A stretch of DNA of 64,000 nt from FEN-1297 sp963843605. Its GTDB lineage: Bacteria > Bacteroidota > Ignavibacteria > Ignavibacteriales > Ignavibacteriaceae. The position numbers and the translations under genes are program-made. The notes beneath the pieces were generated by a model. That model saw only the letters and a program-made list of their open reading frames with translations. It did not search any database and was not told where the DNA came from. Below, piece by piece: positions 43,912 to 52,697 of this stretch (the stretch's first letter is position 1; every line of letters begins with the position of its first letter). The DNA is taken from positions 1-64,000 of the forward strand of contig CAWJLA010000004.1 in assembly GCA_963843605.1 (NCBI GenBank), given 5' to 3'.

Positions 43912-43941
43912 AAAATAGAAAAGCCCTGATCAATCAGGGCT
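43912..43941 (-). terminator. Terminator of the tRNA-Asn gene
   Basis: AGCCCTGAT (43922-43930) and ATCAGGGCT (43933-43941) form a 9-bp stem followed on the minus strand by TTTCTATTTTT. It lies 6 bases after the tRNA 3' end, the natural place for the tRNA terminator, and was copied with each unit. Confidence 0.75.
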
Positions 43942-43947
43942 CTGAAG

Positions 43948-44019
43948 CTCCGCGAGCAGGACTCGAACCTGCAACCCTTCGGTTAACAGCCGAATGCTCC
44001 ACCATTGAGCTATCGCGGA
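43948..44019 (-). tRNA. tRNA-Asn (anticodon GTT)
   Basis: 72 bases. Acceptor stem TCCGCGA/TCGCGGA, D stem GCTC/GAGC, anticodon stem TTCGG/CCGAA with loop CTGTTAA (GTT, Asn), a 5-base variable loop, T stem GCAGG/CCTGC with loop TTCGAGT, and discriminator G. CCA is not encoded. All arms pair perfectly, so it should be functional. It stands at the promoter-proximal end of the GIY-YIG array, whose units repeat its 3' part. Confidence 0.95.
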
Positions 44020-44363
44020 TTATAATTGTTTCCCCTAAAATAGAGATCAAAAATAAACAGTAATAGATAATTAGTCAAGGCTTTATAGACAATTTTTCAA
44101 AATATTTATCCTAATTTGTTGAAATTTGAACCAAATGCATAAAAATTTAATATTCATGCAAATTCACATTTGGCATTTCATTTAAAGAGATGAATTCCTT
44201 CCCGCCGTATTTATAAATGCGAAAATTAAAAATATTTGTTATTCTTATTGTTAGGGTATAATAATATTGTGCAGGATGATTTAATTACTTCATCCTGCAC
44301 AAATCAGAAGCAATGCAACTTAAAATTTAATTATGTACTAAAAGAAAAAGGGGGCATGCCGGC
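44020..44363. other. Intergenic upstream of tRNA-Asn
   Basis: 344 AT-rich bases. The tRNA promoter should lie just right of 44019. A terminator for the sorting-domain gene lies at 44269-44300. A plus-strand frame across this region reads into the end of the opposite gene and is rejected. Confidence 0.4.
44269..44300 (-). terminator. Terminator of the lamin-tail protein gene
   Basis: GTGCAGGATGA (44269-44279) and TCATCCTGCAC (44290-44300) form a perfect 11-bp stem with a 10-base loop. On the minus strand AATATTATTATA follows. It lies 64 bases after the gene's stop codon. The following tract is A/T-mixed rather than pure T. Confidence 0.6.
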
Positions 44364-45605
44364 TTATTTTGTAAGCGACATTGATTTAGTTAAAACAAAG
44401 TCCCCTGCCCTCAGCCTGTAAAAATAAACACCGCTTCCCAGCGATTTTCCGTCAAAATTAATCGCATGTTTTCCTGCCGGCTGTTCTTCGTTAATAAGCG
44501 TAATAATTTCACAACCAAGTATATTGTAAACTTTTATCTCAACATAACAAGATTTGGGAATTTCATAGCTAATTATTGTAGTCGGGTTAAAGGGATTCGG
44601 ATAGTTCTGAAAAAGCTCAAACTTATCAGGCATCCCCAATGAAATTATTTTTTCGGACGAATAAAAATATTTTCCGTCATTATCTATTTGTTTAAGCCGG
44701 TATTTATACCAAAAGCCGCGCTGAATATTAAAGTCGGCAAACATATATTTTTTTGCGCTGTTGCTGTTTCCGTTTCCCTTCACAAAGCCTATTTTTTCCC
44801 ATCCCGCGGCAATGTTCGAGGCAGCACCTTCTTTTCCGCCGGAGATATGATTAATATCTGTTGCTGACGAAGTTAAAGCGCGTTCTATTTCAAATCCGTA
44901 GTTGTTAACTTCGGTTGCCGTTTCCCATTTTAATAAAATTGAGTTTCCGTTCGTATTTATATTAAAAGATACCAGTTCAACCGGCAGAGGCGGATTTTCG
45001 GAATTTGTAACGGCTACGAAAAAATCTGCGGAGTTATCATCGGAATCATAACCGCTCCCGTTCTCCCCCATCGTCTGTCCCCCGCTGTTATCCAGTCGTC
45101 TTATGCTTTCGGTATTACTGGGAGACGGTGAAGCAGCACTACCTTCAAAAGCATCAGCGGTACCGTATCCGACAAAGTCGACAATGTTCTCATCATCTGA
45201 CGGATCGTTCACACTTAGTTCCTCCTGATGCTTTACCAGTGCGATCTTTCCGCCGGTTGTTGCCATGGAGGTGCTGCCGACAATATCCGGCGTCATCGGC
45301 AGTTCTTCGCCTCCCTTGGTGCCTCCTTTTTGCTGGATCACATAGTATGCATTCCCCGGAATTATTCCTTCCAGGTTTGTAACACTCCAGCTTGCGCTGG
45401 TTGCAGAAGCATACTGAACCGACCAACCTGATACGTCAACGCTTTGCTGGACCGGATTATATAGAATAATATAATCGTATTTATAATAAGAGCCGCTGTT
45501 GCCGCCCCCGCCGTAAACTTCGGCTATTACCGGGTGATCGGCCATTTGGGCATGAACAAAGCATGCGAAAAATATAAAGACTATAATTGTTTTAAAATAA
45601 ATCAT
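44364..45605 (-). CDS. Secreted lamin-tail-domain protein with T9SS sorting domain
   Basis: 413 residues from ATG 45605, where GGAGGAG is adjacent upstream; a TTG five codons earlier would lie in the ribosome site. Signal peptide MIYFKTIIVFIFFACFVHAQ. The N-terminal 190 residues follow the lamin-tail (LTD) pattern (VIAEVYGGGGNSGSYYKYDY, YIILYNPVQQSVDVSGWSVQ, GKIALVKHQ, VDFVGYGTADAFEG). A fibronectin-like linker (LPVELVSFNINTNGNSILLK, ATEVNNYGFEIERA) precedes the sorting domain, NYPNPFNPTTIISYEIPK through FVLTKSMSLTK. It is expected to be exported by the type IX system. LTD proteins are often linked to nucleases or surface binding; here no enzyme domain is present. Confidence 0.85.
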   Translation of the reverse strand: MIYFKTIIVFIFFACFVHAQMADHPVIAEVYGGGGNSGSYYKYDYIILYNPVQQSVDVSGWSVQYASATSASWSVTNLEGIIPGNAYYVIQQKGGTKGGEELPMTPDIVGSTSMATTGGKIALVKHQEELSVNDPSDDENIVDFVGYGTADAFEGSAASPSPSNTESIRRLDNSGGQTMGENGSGYDSDDNSADFFVAVTNSENPPLPVELVSFNINTNGNSILLKWETATEVNNYGFEIERALTSSATDINHISGGKEGAASNIAAGWEKIGFVKGNGNSNSAKKYMFADFNIQRGFWYKYRLKQIDNDGKYFYSSEKIISLGMPDKFELFQNYPNPFNPTTIISYEIPKSCYVEIKVYNILGCEIITLINEEQPAGKHAINFDGKSLGSGVYFYRLRAGDFVLTKSMSLTK

Positions 45606-46004
45606 TTCTCCTCCTTGCAATTAATTTTTTAAAATTATAATTGATGAACTAATAACCGCGGATTTATGAATTCCGCTTCTCCGATAATTGCAAAGGAAAA
45701 ATCTCGTGTTGCAGCAGACTCCGATGAGCTTATTTTTTTTTGCTCCCCATAATGACATTAAATTACAACTGAAATTTTCCTTGATAAGTTTCCGTTGCAA
45801 ATTTTAGTTGCATTTGTTTCGGCTTACGCCGGGTGTGGACCCCTTAATCCCCTTAGTACCACCGATTATGTGAACCGGTAATCCAACTTAATATCCCGGA
45901 TTTTAAAATGCAAATAAAAAAATTCTATATCAGCTTTTGAACTTATTACGGAAATTTTTTGTTTATATTATGAAATACCTTGGAATTATTTTTAACGGAT
46001 TAAT
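45606..46004. other. Divergent intergenic region
   Basis: 399 bases between the lamin-tail gene (minus) and the epimerase gene (plus); it should contain both promoters. GTTGCAAATTTTAGTTGCAT (near 45793-45812) has a GTTGCA repeat. TTTTTTTTTGCTCCCC at 45733-45748 resembles 40731-40746. No small gene was seen. Confidence 0.35.
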
Positions 46005-46916
46005 ATGAAAATTGCATTAACCGGCGCTACCGGTTTAATCGGAACTAAGCTTTACTTTAAACTTGGCGGCCAGGGGCACGAACTGACGGTTATTTCAAGA
46101 GATTCGGAAAATGCGGAAAAAGTTTTGCCTGGCGCGTCCGAATATTTAACATGGAATTACAGGCAGGCAAATTTGCGCAGTGATTCTCTTGAAGGCATGG
46201 ATGCGGTAATTCACCTTGCCGGATCAAATATATTCGGAAAAAGATGGAGCGAAGATTATAAAAAAGAAATATTTGAAAGCAGAATAATAAGTACAAAGAT
46301 TCTCGTTGAAACTATGAGTGGTCTGAAAGAAAAGCCGGAGTGCTTTATTTCATCGTCTGCGGTAGGATATTACGGCGATTCAGGGAATGAATTATTGAAC
46401 GAAAGTGCCTCCAGCGGCAGCGATTTTCTTGCTTATGTATGCAAAGAATGGGAGAAGGAAGCTCGTAAAGCCGATTCATCGGGGATCAGAACCGTAAATA
46501 TAAGAACCGGAATTGTGCTTGATAAAAACGGCGGCGCGCTCGCCCGAATGATGGTCCCGTTTAAAATGTTTGTCGGCGGACCTATAGGAAGCGGAAAGCA
46601 GTGGTTTCCCTGGATTCATATTGATGACCTTGTAAATACATACTTGTTTGCTCTTAAAAATGATTCGATTAAAGAGGCGGTTAATGCCGTTTCTCCGAAC
46701 CCGGTTACTATGAATGGATTTGCGAAGGCTCTGGGGCAGGCTTTACATCGTCCGTCCGTTTTCAAAGTACCTGCACCGGTTTTAAGGATAGTACTGGGAG
46801 AAAGCTCGGAATCTGTTTTAGCAAGTATTAGAGCGGTTCCCGCAAAATTATCGGAGCACCAATTTAAATTTAGATTTGAAGAACTGAATTCGGCGTTAAA
46901 AGATTTGATAAAATAA
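46005..46916 (+). CDS. TIGR01777-family epimerase (SDR39U1/YfcH-like)
   Basis: 303 residues. The atypical SDR Rossmann motif MKIALTGATGLIGTKLYFKL, then DAVIHLAGSNIFGKRWSEDY, SSAVGYYGDSGNELLNE (Tyr of the active site), VNIRTGIVLDKNGGALARM, and GSGKQWFPWIHIDDLVNTYL are all diagnostic of this family. The C-terminal DUF1731 region (VPAPVLRIVLGESSESVLAS) is present, so the protein is full length. The family's substrate is not established. A strong terminator follows directly. Confidence 0.92.
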   Translation: MKIALTGATGLIGTKLYFKLGGQGHELTVISRDSENAEKVLPGASEYLTWNYRQANLRSDSLEGMDAVIHLAGSNIFGKRWSEDYKKEIFESRIISTKILVETMSGLKEKPECFISSSAVGYYGDSGNELLNESASSGSDFLAYVCKEWEKEARKADSSGIRTVNIRTGIVLDKNGGALARMMVPFKMFVGGPIGSGKQWFPWIHIDDLVNTYLFALKNDSIKEAVNAVSPNPVTMNGFAKALGQALHRPSVFKVPAPVLRIVLGESSESVLASIRAVPAKLSEHQFKFRFEELNSALKDLIK

Positions 46917-46917
46917 A

Positions 46918-46940
46918 AAAGGGCTCACCGGAGCCCTTTT
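46918..46940. terminator. Bidirectional terminator
   Basis: AAAGGGCTC (46918-46926), loop ACCG, GAGCCCTTT (46931-46939) form a 9-bp stem with A-run before and T-run after. It lies between the convergent epimerase and ahcY genes and serves both. Confidence 0.9.
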
Positions 46941-46957
46941 CTTAAAAGCTAAACATT

Positions 46958-48286
46958 TTAGTATCTGTAGTAATCCGGTTTAAAAGGTCCGTTAACCGGT
47001 ACACTGATATATTCCGCTTGTTCCTGTGTTAATGTCTCCAGTTCGCATCCCAGCTTGCCTAAATGAAGCATCGCTACTTTTTCGTCGAGATGCTTAGGCA
47101 GCACGTAAACCTTATTCTCATACTTGTCCGAGTTGGTCCATAACTCAATTTGAGCTAGAGTCTGATTTGAAAAAGAATTCGACATAACAAACGAAGGATG
47201 ACCGGTAGCGCATCCGAGATTAACAAGTCTGCCTTCCGCAAGCACTATAATATCTTTACCGTCGATTGTATATTTATCAACCTGAGGTTTGATAGTATCT
47301 TTTGTCTTACCGTAATTATTATTTAGCCACGCCATATCTATTTCGTTATCAAAATGTCCGATGTTGCAGAGGACTGCATTGTGTTTCATTTTTCTGAAGT
47401 GTTTTTCGGAAACGATATTTTTATTCCCGGTTGCGGTTACTACAATATCTGCTTCGGAAATTGCGTTTTCAAGTTTCTTAACCTGGTATCCGCTCATTGC
47501 TGCCTGTAGCGCGCAAATTGGATCTATTTCGGTAACTATTACGCGGACACCTGCATGCGACAAAGATTCCGCAGAACCTTTACCGACGTCTCCAAAACCG
47601 CAAACAACTGCGACTTTACCGGCCAGCATCAAATCGGTTGCTCTTCTGATTCCGTCCACAAGCGATTCGCGGCAGCCGTATTTATTATCAAACTTTGATT
47701 TAGTAACCGAATCGTTCACATTAAATGCGGCAATAGGAAGAGTTCCCTTTTGCATTCTCTCATAAAGTCTGTGAACACCGGTAGTAGTTTCCTCCGATAT
47801 ACCTTTGATCCCGGATACCAATTCAGGATATTTATCGAGTACTAAATTGGTAAGATCACCGCCGTCATCGAGAATCATGGTTAAAGGCTTATTGTCTTCA
47901 CCGAAATGAAGTGTCTGTTCAATGCACCAATCGTATTCTTCCAGAGTTTCGCCCTTCCAAGCATAAACCGGTATTCCTGCTGCGGCAATAGCTGCGGCTG
48001 CATGATCCTGTGTGGAAAATATATTACACGACGACCATTGAACTTCGGCACCGAGTTCTTTGAGTGTTTCAATTAAAACCGCGGTCTGTATAGTCATATG
48101 CAGGCAGCCTACAATGCGGGCGCCCTTCAAAGGTTGTTTCTCTCTGTATTCATCCCGAATCGACATTAAACCCGGCATTTCTGCTTCTGCCAGCTTTATT
48201 TCTTTTCTTCCCCACTCGGCTAAGGAAATATCTTTAACTTTATACGGTAATTTTTTCGTTTCTTTTTTTTCTACTGCTTGACCCAT
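46958..48286 (-). CDS. ahcY: Adenosylhomocysteinase
   Basis: 442 residues. Diagnostic segments in order: RIVGCLHMTIQTAVLIETL, WSSCNIFSTQDHAAAAIA, ILDDGGDLTNLVLDKYPEL, GISEETTTGVHRLYERM, FNVNDSVTKSKFDNKYGC, the NAD site VVCGFGDVGKGSAES, and the C-terminal KPDYYRY. The length fits the bacterial tetrameric enzyme. It splits S-adenosylhomocysteine to homocysteine and adenosine, closing the methylation cycle started by MetK, whose gene lies 30 bases upstream in the same operon. Confidence 0.97.
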   Translation of the reverse strand: MGQAVEKKETKKLPYKVKDISLAEWGRKEIKLAEAEMPGLMSIRDEYREKQPLKGARIVGCLHMTIQTAVLIETLKELGAEVQWSSCNIFSTQDHAAAAIAAAGIPVYAWKGETLEEYDWCIEQTLHFGEDNKPLTMILDDGGDLTNLVLDKYPELVSGIKGISEETTTGVHRLYERMQKGTLPIAAFNVNDSVTKSKFDNKYGCRESLVDGIRRATDLMLAGKVAVVCGFGDVGKGSAESLSHAGVRVIVTEIDPICALQAAMSGYQVKKLENAISEADIVVTATGNKNIVSEKHFRKMKHNAVLCNIGHFDNEIDMAWLNNNYGKTKDTIKPQVDKYTIDGKDIIVLAEGRLVNLGCATGHPSFVMSNSFSNQTLAQIELWTNSDKYENKVYVLPKHLDEKVAMLHLGKLGCELETLTQEQAEYISVPVNGPFKPDYYRY

Positions 48287-48316
48287 TTTTAGTCCTTTAA
48301 TTAATTAATAAAAACT

Positions 48317-49459
48317 TTACGCATGGTTCTTAAATACAGACACCAAATCCAGTTTCTCCCAAGTAAAATCTTTTTCGTTTCTTCCGAAATGACCATATGC
48401 CGCAGTGCCCTGATATATCGGTCTTCTGAGCTGAAGTCTATCGATGATACCTTTCGGAGTCAGATCAATTTCTTTCATAATAATTTTTGAAATTTCCTTA
48501 TCCGGTATAACTCCGGTGCCTTTTGTATCGATATAAATCGAAACGGGTTTTGCTACGCCGATGGCGTAAGCAACCTGAACAAGACATTCTTTGGCCAGTT
48601 TTGCCGCTACTACGTTCTTAGCAATATGTCTTGCGGCGTACGCGGCGCTTCTGTCAACCTTTGACGGATCTTTTCCCGAAAAGGCTCCGCCGCCGTGGGG
48701 AGCCCAACCGCCGTAAGTATCTACAATAATTTTTCTGCCGGTTAACCCGCTGTCGCCGTGCGGTCCGCCGATTTCAAATCTGCCTGTCGGGTTAACGAAA
48801 TACTTGGTCTTTTTATCGATGTATTTTTGCGGAATTACTTTCGTTATTACATTTTCTATTACATCTTCTTTGATTGTCTTCTGCTTGGCGTCGGCATCGT
48901 GCTGAGTCGATATTACAACAGTGTCAACTCTAACGGGTTTATTGTTGTCGTCATATTCAATTGTAACCTGGGATTTAGCATCCGGTCTTAAATATGGCAT
49001 CAGCCCGTTGTTCTTTTTCCTTATGTCGGCAAGTTTTTTCACCAGCTTATGAGCGAACATAATCGGCATTGGCATAAGTTCCGGGGTCTGATCGCAAGCA
49101 TATCCGAACATAAGACCCTGGTCGCCCGCGCCGCCCTTATCAACGCCCATTGCGATGTCGGCTGATTGAGAGTGGATTGCATTTAACACCGAGCATGACT
49201 CGGAATCAAATTTATAATCGGCGCTTGTATAGCCTATTTTTTTCACTATTTGTCGTACAACATCGGGTACTTCAATATAAGCATTGGTTGTAACTTCGCC
49301 GCCTACAAGTACCAGTCCGGTAGTAACAAAAGTTTCGCAGGCTACTCTAGCGCTGGGATCCTGTTTATATATCGCATCCAGAATTCCGTCTGAGATGGCA
49401 TCGCATACTTTATCCGGATGCCCTTCGGATACCGATTCAGATGTAAAGAGATAAGACAT
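48317..49459 (-). CDS. metK: S-adenosylmethionine synthetase
   Basis: 380 residues. TSESVSEGHPDKVCDAISDG at the start, GGEVTTNAYIEVPDVVR, GAGDQGLMFGYACDQTPELM, TGRKIIVDTYGGWAPHGGGA with FSGKDPSKVDRSAAYAAR, and AVAYAIGV-like segments identify MetK. It joins methionine and ATP to give SAM. It lies between a nucleotidyltransferase gene (28-base gap) and ahcY (30-base gap) on the same strand, so methyl donor supply and by-product removal are co-expressed. Confidence 0.97.
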   Translation of the reverse strand: MSYLFTSESVSEGHPDKVCDAISDGILDAIYKQDPSARVACETFVTTGLVLVGGEVTTNAYIEVPDVVRQIVKKIGYTSADYKFDSESCSVLNAIHSQSADIAMGVDKGGAGDQGLMFGYACDQTPELMPMPIMFAHKLVKKLADIRKKNNGLMPYLRPDAKSQVTIEYDDNNKPVRVDTVVISTQHDADAKQKTIKEDVIENVITKVIPQKYIDKKTKYFVNPTGRFEIGGPHGDSGLTGRKIIVDTYGGWAPHGGGAFSGKDPSKVDRSAAYAARHIAKNVVAAKLAKECLVQVAYAIGVAKPVSIYIDTKGTGVIPDKEISKIIMKEIDLTPKGIIDRLQLRRPIYQGTAAYGHFGRNEKDFTWEKLDLVSVFKNHA

Positions 49460-49487
49460 TAGTTATAATCCTATATATTTTTAATAA

Positions 49488-50465
49488 TTAATAAAAATCT
49501 ATTTCGGACGAATCGCCCGAATTGAGTCTTTTAAACGAGCCTTTAATAACCGAATTATTCCCTATAATAGAGTTGTCAAGTAATGATTTTGATACGAAGG
49601 CATTAGCCCCGATTATCGAATTTCTAATTATGCAATCATCAATCTGGCATCCCTTGTCAATCGTTGCGTAAGGACCTATTACGGAATTTGATATCTCGAC
49701 ATCTTCGGCAATAAATACCGGCCTGTTAATAACTACGTTTTCAAATTTTTTGCTGACACTCTTTAAGTCGAGAAGGTATTTATTGGTTGAGAGTAATGTT
49801 TCGGGCTTCCCGCAATCGTACCAGCCGTCCACGGGAAATGTGGAAATTTTTTCGCCTGATTCAATCATCATCTGCAGTGCGTCCGTAAGCTGCAACTCTC
49901 CTTTTGTTCTTACATCCTTTTCGACTAATGTGTTTAGGCTCTTAATCAAAGCTCCCGAATTTGAGATATAATATAACCCGACCAAAGCTAAATTAGAAAC
50001 CGGTGTCTGCGGCTTTTCAACAAGTTTCTTTATGTATCCGTTTTCAACTATCGCTACACCGAATCTTCTCGGATCATCAACTTCTCTTACGCCTAAGGCA
50101 CTGTTCTTATTTTTAAATACACCTTTAAGATTTACATCAAAAATAGTATCGCCTAATATAATAAAAATTTCATCGTCCTTAAACGTAGGAATAGCAGTAT
50201 ATATTGCGTGACCGAGACCTTCCATCGATTCCTGCTCAATAAATTCCGATTCAATGGCTGAATATTCCTTGACCACATATTCTTTTATCATATCACCTAG
50301 ATGGCCGATTACAAAAGTTGCCTTGGTAATATTCTCTTCCAGTAATTTATCAAGTATGTGGGCAAGTATCGGTTTACCACCGACATTCAGAAGTACTTTC
50401 GGAATAGAATACGTATGAGGCTTTAATCTGCTACCGAACCCGGCTACAGGTATAATTGCTTGCAT
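49488..50465 (-). CDS. Sugar-phosphate nucleotidyltransferase
   Basis: 325 residues. The N-terminal nucleotidyltransferase domain shows IIPVAGFGSRLKPHTYSIPK (signature GxGxRxxPxTxxxPK), IFIILGDTIFDV, LVGLYYISN and TFPVDGWYDCGKPETLLSTN. The last 90 residues carry a left-handed beta-helix (VEISNSVIGPYATIDKGCQI). This is the layout of long glucose-1-phosphate thymidylyl- or uridylyltransferases; nucleotide and sugar are not certain. The first gene of the metK-ahcY operon, although the biochemical link to SAM metabolism is unclear. It may supply activated sugars for envelope glycans. Confidence 0.85.
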   Translation of the reverse strand: MQAIIPVAGFGSRLKPHTYSIPKVLLNVGGKPILAHILDKLLEENITKATFVIGHLGDMIKEYVVKEYSAIESEFIEQESMEGLGHAIYTAIPTFKDDEIFIILGDTIFDVNLKGVFKNKNSALGVREVDDPRRFGVAIVENGYIKKLVEKPQTPVSNLALVGLYYISNSGALIKSLNTLVEKDVRTKGELQLTDALQMMIESGEKISTFPVDGWYDCGKPETLLSTNKYLLDLKSVSKKFENVVINRPVFIAEDVEISNSVIGPYATIDKGCQIDDCIIRNSIIGANAFVSKSLLDNSIIGNNSVIKGSFKRLNSGDSSEIDFY

Positions 50466-50711
50466 TTACTGCTCTTGTTTAAAAATTTAATTTATAAACT
50501 TAGCTAATCTTTAAAAGAATAACAACAAATTTAATAGTCCCTAAACTTAAAATAATTCTTAATATGAGCGAAATTTGAAGCTGTCCGGATATATTCTAAA
50601 CGTTTTACATTTTATACAGCATTGACAATTTTTATTTAAAATGAATCAAATGGCGTAGGGGTTTAACAATATTTTTTTTAGTTTTATGAGCTATAAAATA
50701 TGGAGATTGTA

Positions 50712-52592
50712 ATGTCAGGTAAATTATTCGTAATAAGCTCTTTTTTAATATTCTTTTTGTGTATTTCTGTCGGCCGCGCGCAGGAAACCGTAATATACAG
50801 AAGCGCAGTAAACATTACCGACCCGGTCCAAAGAGTAGGAGCGCTTAAGGAATTTATAAAGAACTACCCGGAAAGCAATTATGCTGCGGGAGCCAGGTAC
50901 TATTTATTCAGCGCATATGCCGATCTGGGGAAAACTGATTCTGCACTTTATTTTGCAAGCAGATTTATAAATTCATATCCTGAAGGATCGAGACTGGGAC
51001 CTTACATCGATATATCGGAAGTACTTGCCGAAAAAAAATTCGGTCTTGATTCGGCCGATGTATATTCGGCAAAGGCCGTAAAATTAGCGGAGGAACGGAG
51101 TATCAGAAATATTGCAGAGGTCTTGGATACAAGAGCGCAAATACTTTTCCTGACAGGTAAACCCGATTCAGCTCTCGCCATCGAAAAAAAAGTTGTTGAA
51201 GGAAACGAATCAAATCCGGATTATATAAATAACCTTTCCATTTTTGAAGAAGGTTCAGGGAAAAAATTGCAGGCTGTTCAAACTGCCGCCAAAGCAATAT
51301 TAATGGGCAATTACGACGACGCCGTAACTAATTTCAACAAATGGCTTAAAGAAGTTAAACCGGATGCTAAAGATAGCGGCGAATTAAGGGAACAAACTGT
51401 TAACAATTTACTGGACGATTACCTGAAAAGCTCCGGGGGAAAAAATTCAGTCGCGGCAAAATCGAAAGCTTCGGTATTCTTAGCCAATACCGGCGTCGAT
51501 TTTAAAAAAGCAAGAGCTTATTCAGCAGAAGCAATCAAATCATTAAACAATAAATCTTCTTTGGAAGACAGAACCGACTTTATAAAAAATTATGCGATGG
51601 TCCTTGCGGCCGAAAATAAAGATAAAGAAGCAGTAAAAGAATTGGAATCAATTCGTAAACTCGTAGACCCGTGGGATTCCGATTTCTGGTATACGCTCGG
51701 AAAAGTTTATGAAAAGAATAGTGAAAAGGAGAAAGCCGAAAATGCCTATCTGGAAGGCATGACCGCCTATGCTGCGCCCAAACTGGTCAAATCTTTGAAA
51801 GAACTGGGATTGAGCGAAGCGGTTATTTTGCAGAAAATAGAAAAAGCAAAGGAAGGACTTGAGAAGTTCGATCCGGGAAAATATAAAAAACCGGAATCAT
51901 ACAAAGGCAACGTAGTTCTCGCCGAATTATTTACCGGCGCCGAATGTCCGCCGTGCGCTGGAGCCGATTTTGCTTTTGAAGCTTTATCCGAATATTATCC
52001 GCGCAATGTTCTGGCCGTTCTTGAATACCATGTTCACATTCCCGGACCGGACCCGATGACTAATCCTCAGACATTTCGGCGCTATTTATATTACGGTGGA
52101 AATTTCGGCACCCCGACTGTTTTTATAGAGGGAACCGAAAAAATTACCGGCGGCGGTCCTAAATTCCTAATGCCAAACAGGTTTCATGTTTATCAATTTG
52201 CAATAGAAAAATTCCTTAGCGAAAAACCAATAGTTAATTTAAATGGTTCGGCAAAGCTGGATCACAATGTTGTCAAATTTTCGGTTAATTTAAAATCCAG
52301 GGAAAAATTAGGTAAAGACATAAATATGAATATTGCCCTGGTCGAAAAATCTATTCAATATCCCGGAGGAAACGGGGTTACAAAAAATATATTCGTAGTA
52401 AGAGCCTTGTTGGATAATGCTGCCGGATTTTCGATAAACCCGTCTAAGAAACAGCAATTAATTAAAAATACATTCGATGTTGATCAGGTTGAAAGAAGTC
52501 TAACCGCGTATTTAGATCATCCGCAGAACGATCCGTCTTGGCGGCCGAATTCAAGGTTTACCGGCTGGCGCGAAAGAACTGATAAGATTTAA
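50712..52592 (+). CDS. Secreted TPR protein with thioredoxin-like domain
   Basis: 626 residues from ATG 50712, preferred over ATG 50700 because GGAG lies 8 bases before it. Signal peptide MSGKLFVISSFLIFFLCISVGRA. The first 370 residues are helical repeats of the TPR kind (NYAAGARYYLFSAYADLGKT, FWYTLGKVYEKNSEKEKAEN). A thioredoxin-like domain follows with ELFTGAECPPCAGADFAFEA (CPPC near 412-415) and the cis-Pro segment FGTPTVFIEG. It is probably a periplasmic redox protein assembled by its TPR part with others. The next gene encodes a DsbD-N-like domain, also cysteine-bearing, which supports a thiol-redox role. Confidence 0.75.
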   Translation: MSGKLFVISSFLIFFLCISVGRAQETVIYRSAVNITDPVQRVGALKEFIKNYPESNYAAGARYYLFSAYADLGKTDSALYFASRFINSYPEGSRLGPYIDISEVLAEKKFGLDSADVYSAKAVKLAEERSIRNIAEVLDTRAQILFLTGKPDSALAIEKKVVEGNESNPDYINNLSIFEEGSGKKLQAVQTAAKAILMGNYDDAVTNFNKWLKEVKPDAKDSGELREQTVNNLLDDYLKSSGGKNSVAAKSKASVFLANTGVDFKKARAYSAEAIKSLNNKSSLEDRTDFIKNYAMVLAAENKDKEAVKELESIRKLVDPWDSDFWYTLGKVYEKNSEKEKAENAYLEGMTAYAAPKLVKSLKELGLSEAVILQKIEKAKEGLEKFDPGKYKKPESYKGNVVLAELFTGAECPPCAGADFAFEALSEYYPRNVLAVLEYHVHIPGPDPMTNPQTFRRYLYYGGNFGTPTVFIEGTEKITGGGPKFLMPNRFHVYQFAIEKFLSEKPIVNLNGSAKLDHNVVKFSVNLKSREKLGKDINMNIALVEKSIQYPGGNGVTKNIFVVRALLDNAAGFSINPSKKQQLIKNTFDVDQVERSLTAYLDHPQNDPSWRPNSRFTGWRERTDKI

Positions 52593-52697
52593 TCGTAATA
52601 ACCTTGCTGTTGTCGTCTGGCTACAGAACATCGAAACAAAACAAATTCTGCAGGCTTATTATATGAATGTTGAAAAATAAAAAGGTAGAAGCATAAA

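Larger units (their letters stand above)
42924..43973 (-). repeat. Tandem array: 2 full and 1 partial 370-bp units
   Basis: Units run 42924-43293, 43294-43663 and 43664-43973. Each holds, in minus-strand order, a 3' fragment of tRNA-Asn, a terminator hairpin and a GIY-YIG gene. Only a few substitutions separate the copies, so the duplication is recent or homogenised. In the promoter-proximal unit the tRNA fragment is replaced by the intact tRNA-Asn gene. Confidence 0.9.

Noticed and set aside
43892..43933. TTG start 14 codons upstream of the GIY-YIG genes
   Set aside because: It would begin inside the terminator hairpin and add residues not expected before the GIY strand; GTG with AGGA upstream fits better.
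42924..43973. CRISPR-like array
   Set aside because: The 370-bp repeats encode a protein and a tRNA fragment; there are no short repeats with unique spacers and no cas genes.
37007..44019. True integron cassette array
   Set aside because: Only one RYYYAAC-like core and imperfect hairpins were found, with no paired GTTRRRY sites and no integrase, so this is kept as a hypothesis and not annotated as an integron.
44236..44421. 61-codon plus-strand frame
   Set aside because: It runs across the terminator and into the 3' end of the lamin-tail gene on the opposite strand, without a ribosome site or plausible protein.
50466..50699. Possible SAM riboswitch before the nucleotidyltransferase-metK-ahcY operon
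   Set aside because: I looked for the conserved helices of SAM-I and SAM-II types in this leader and could not recognise them.
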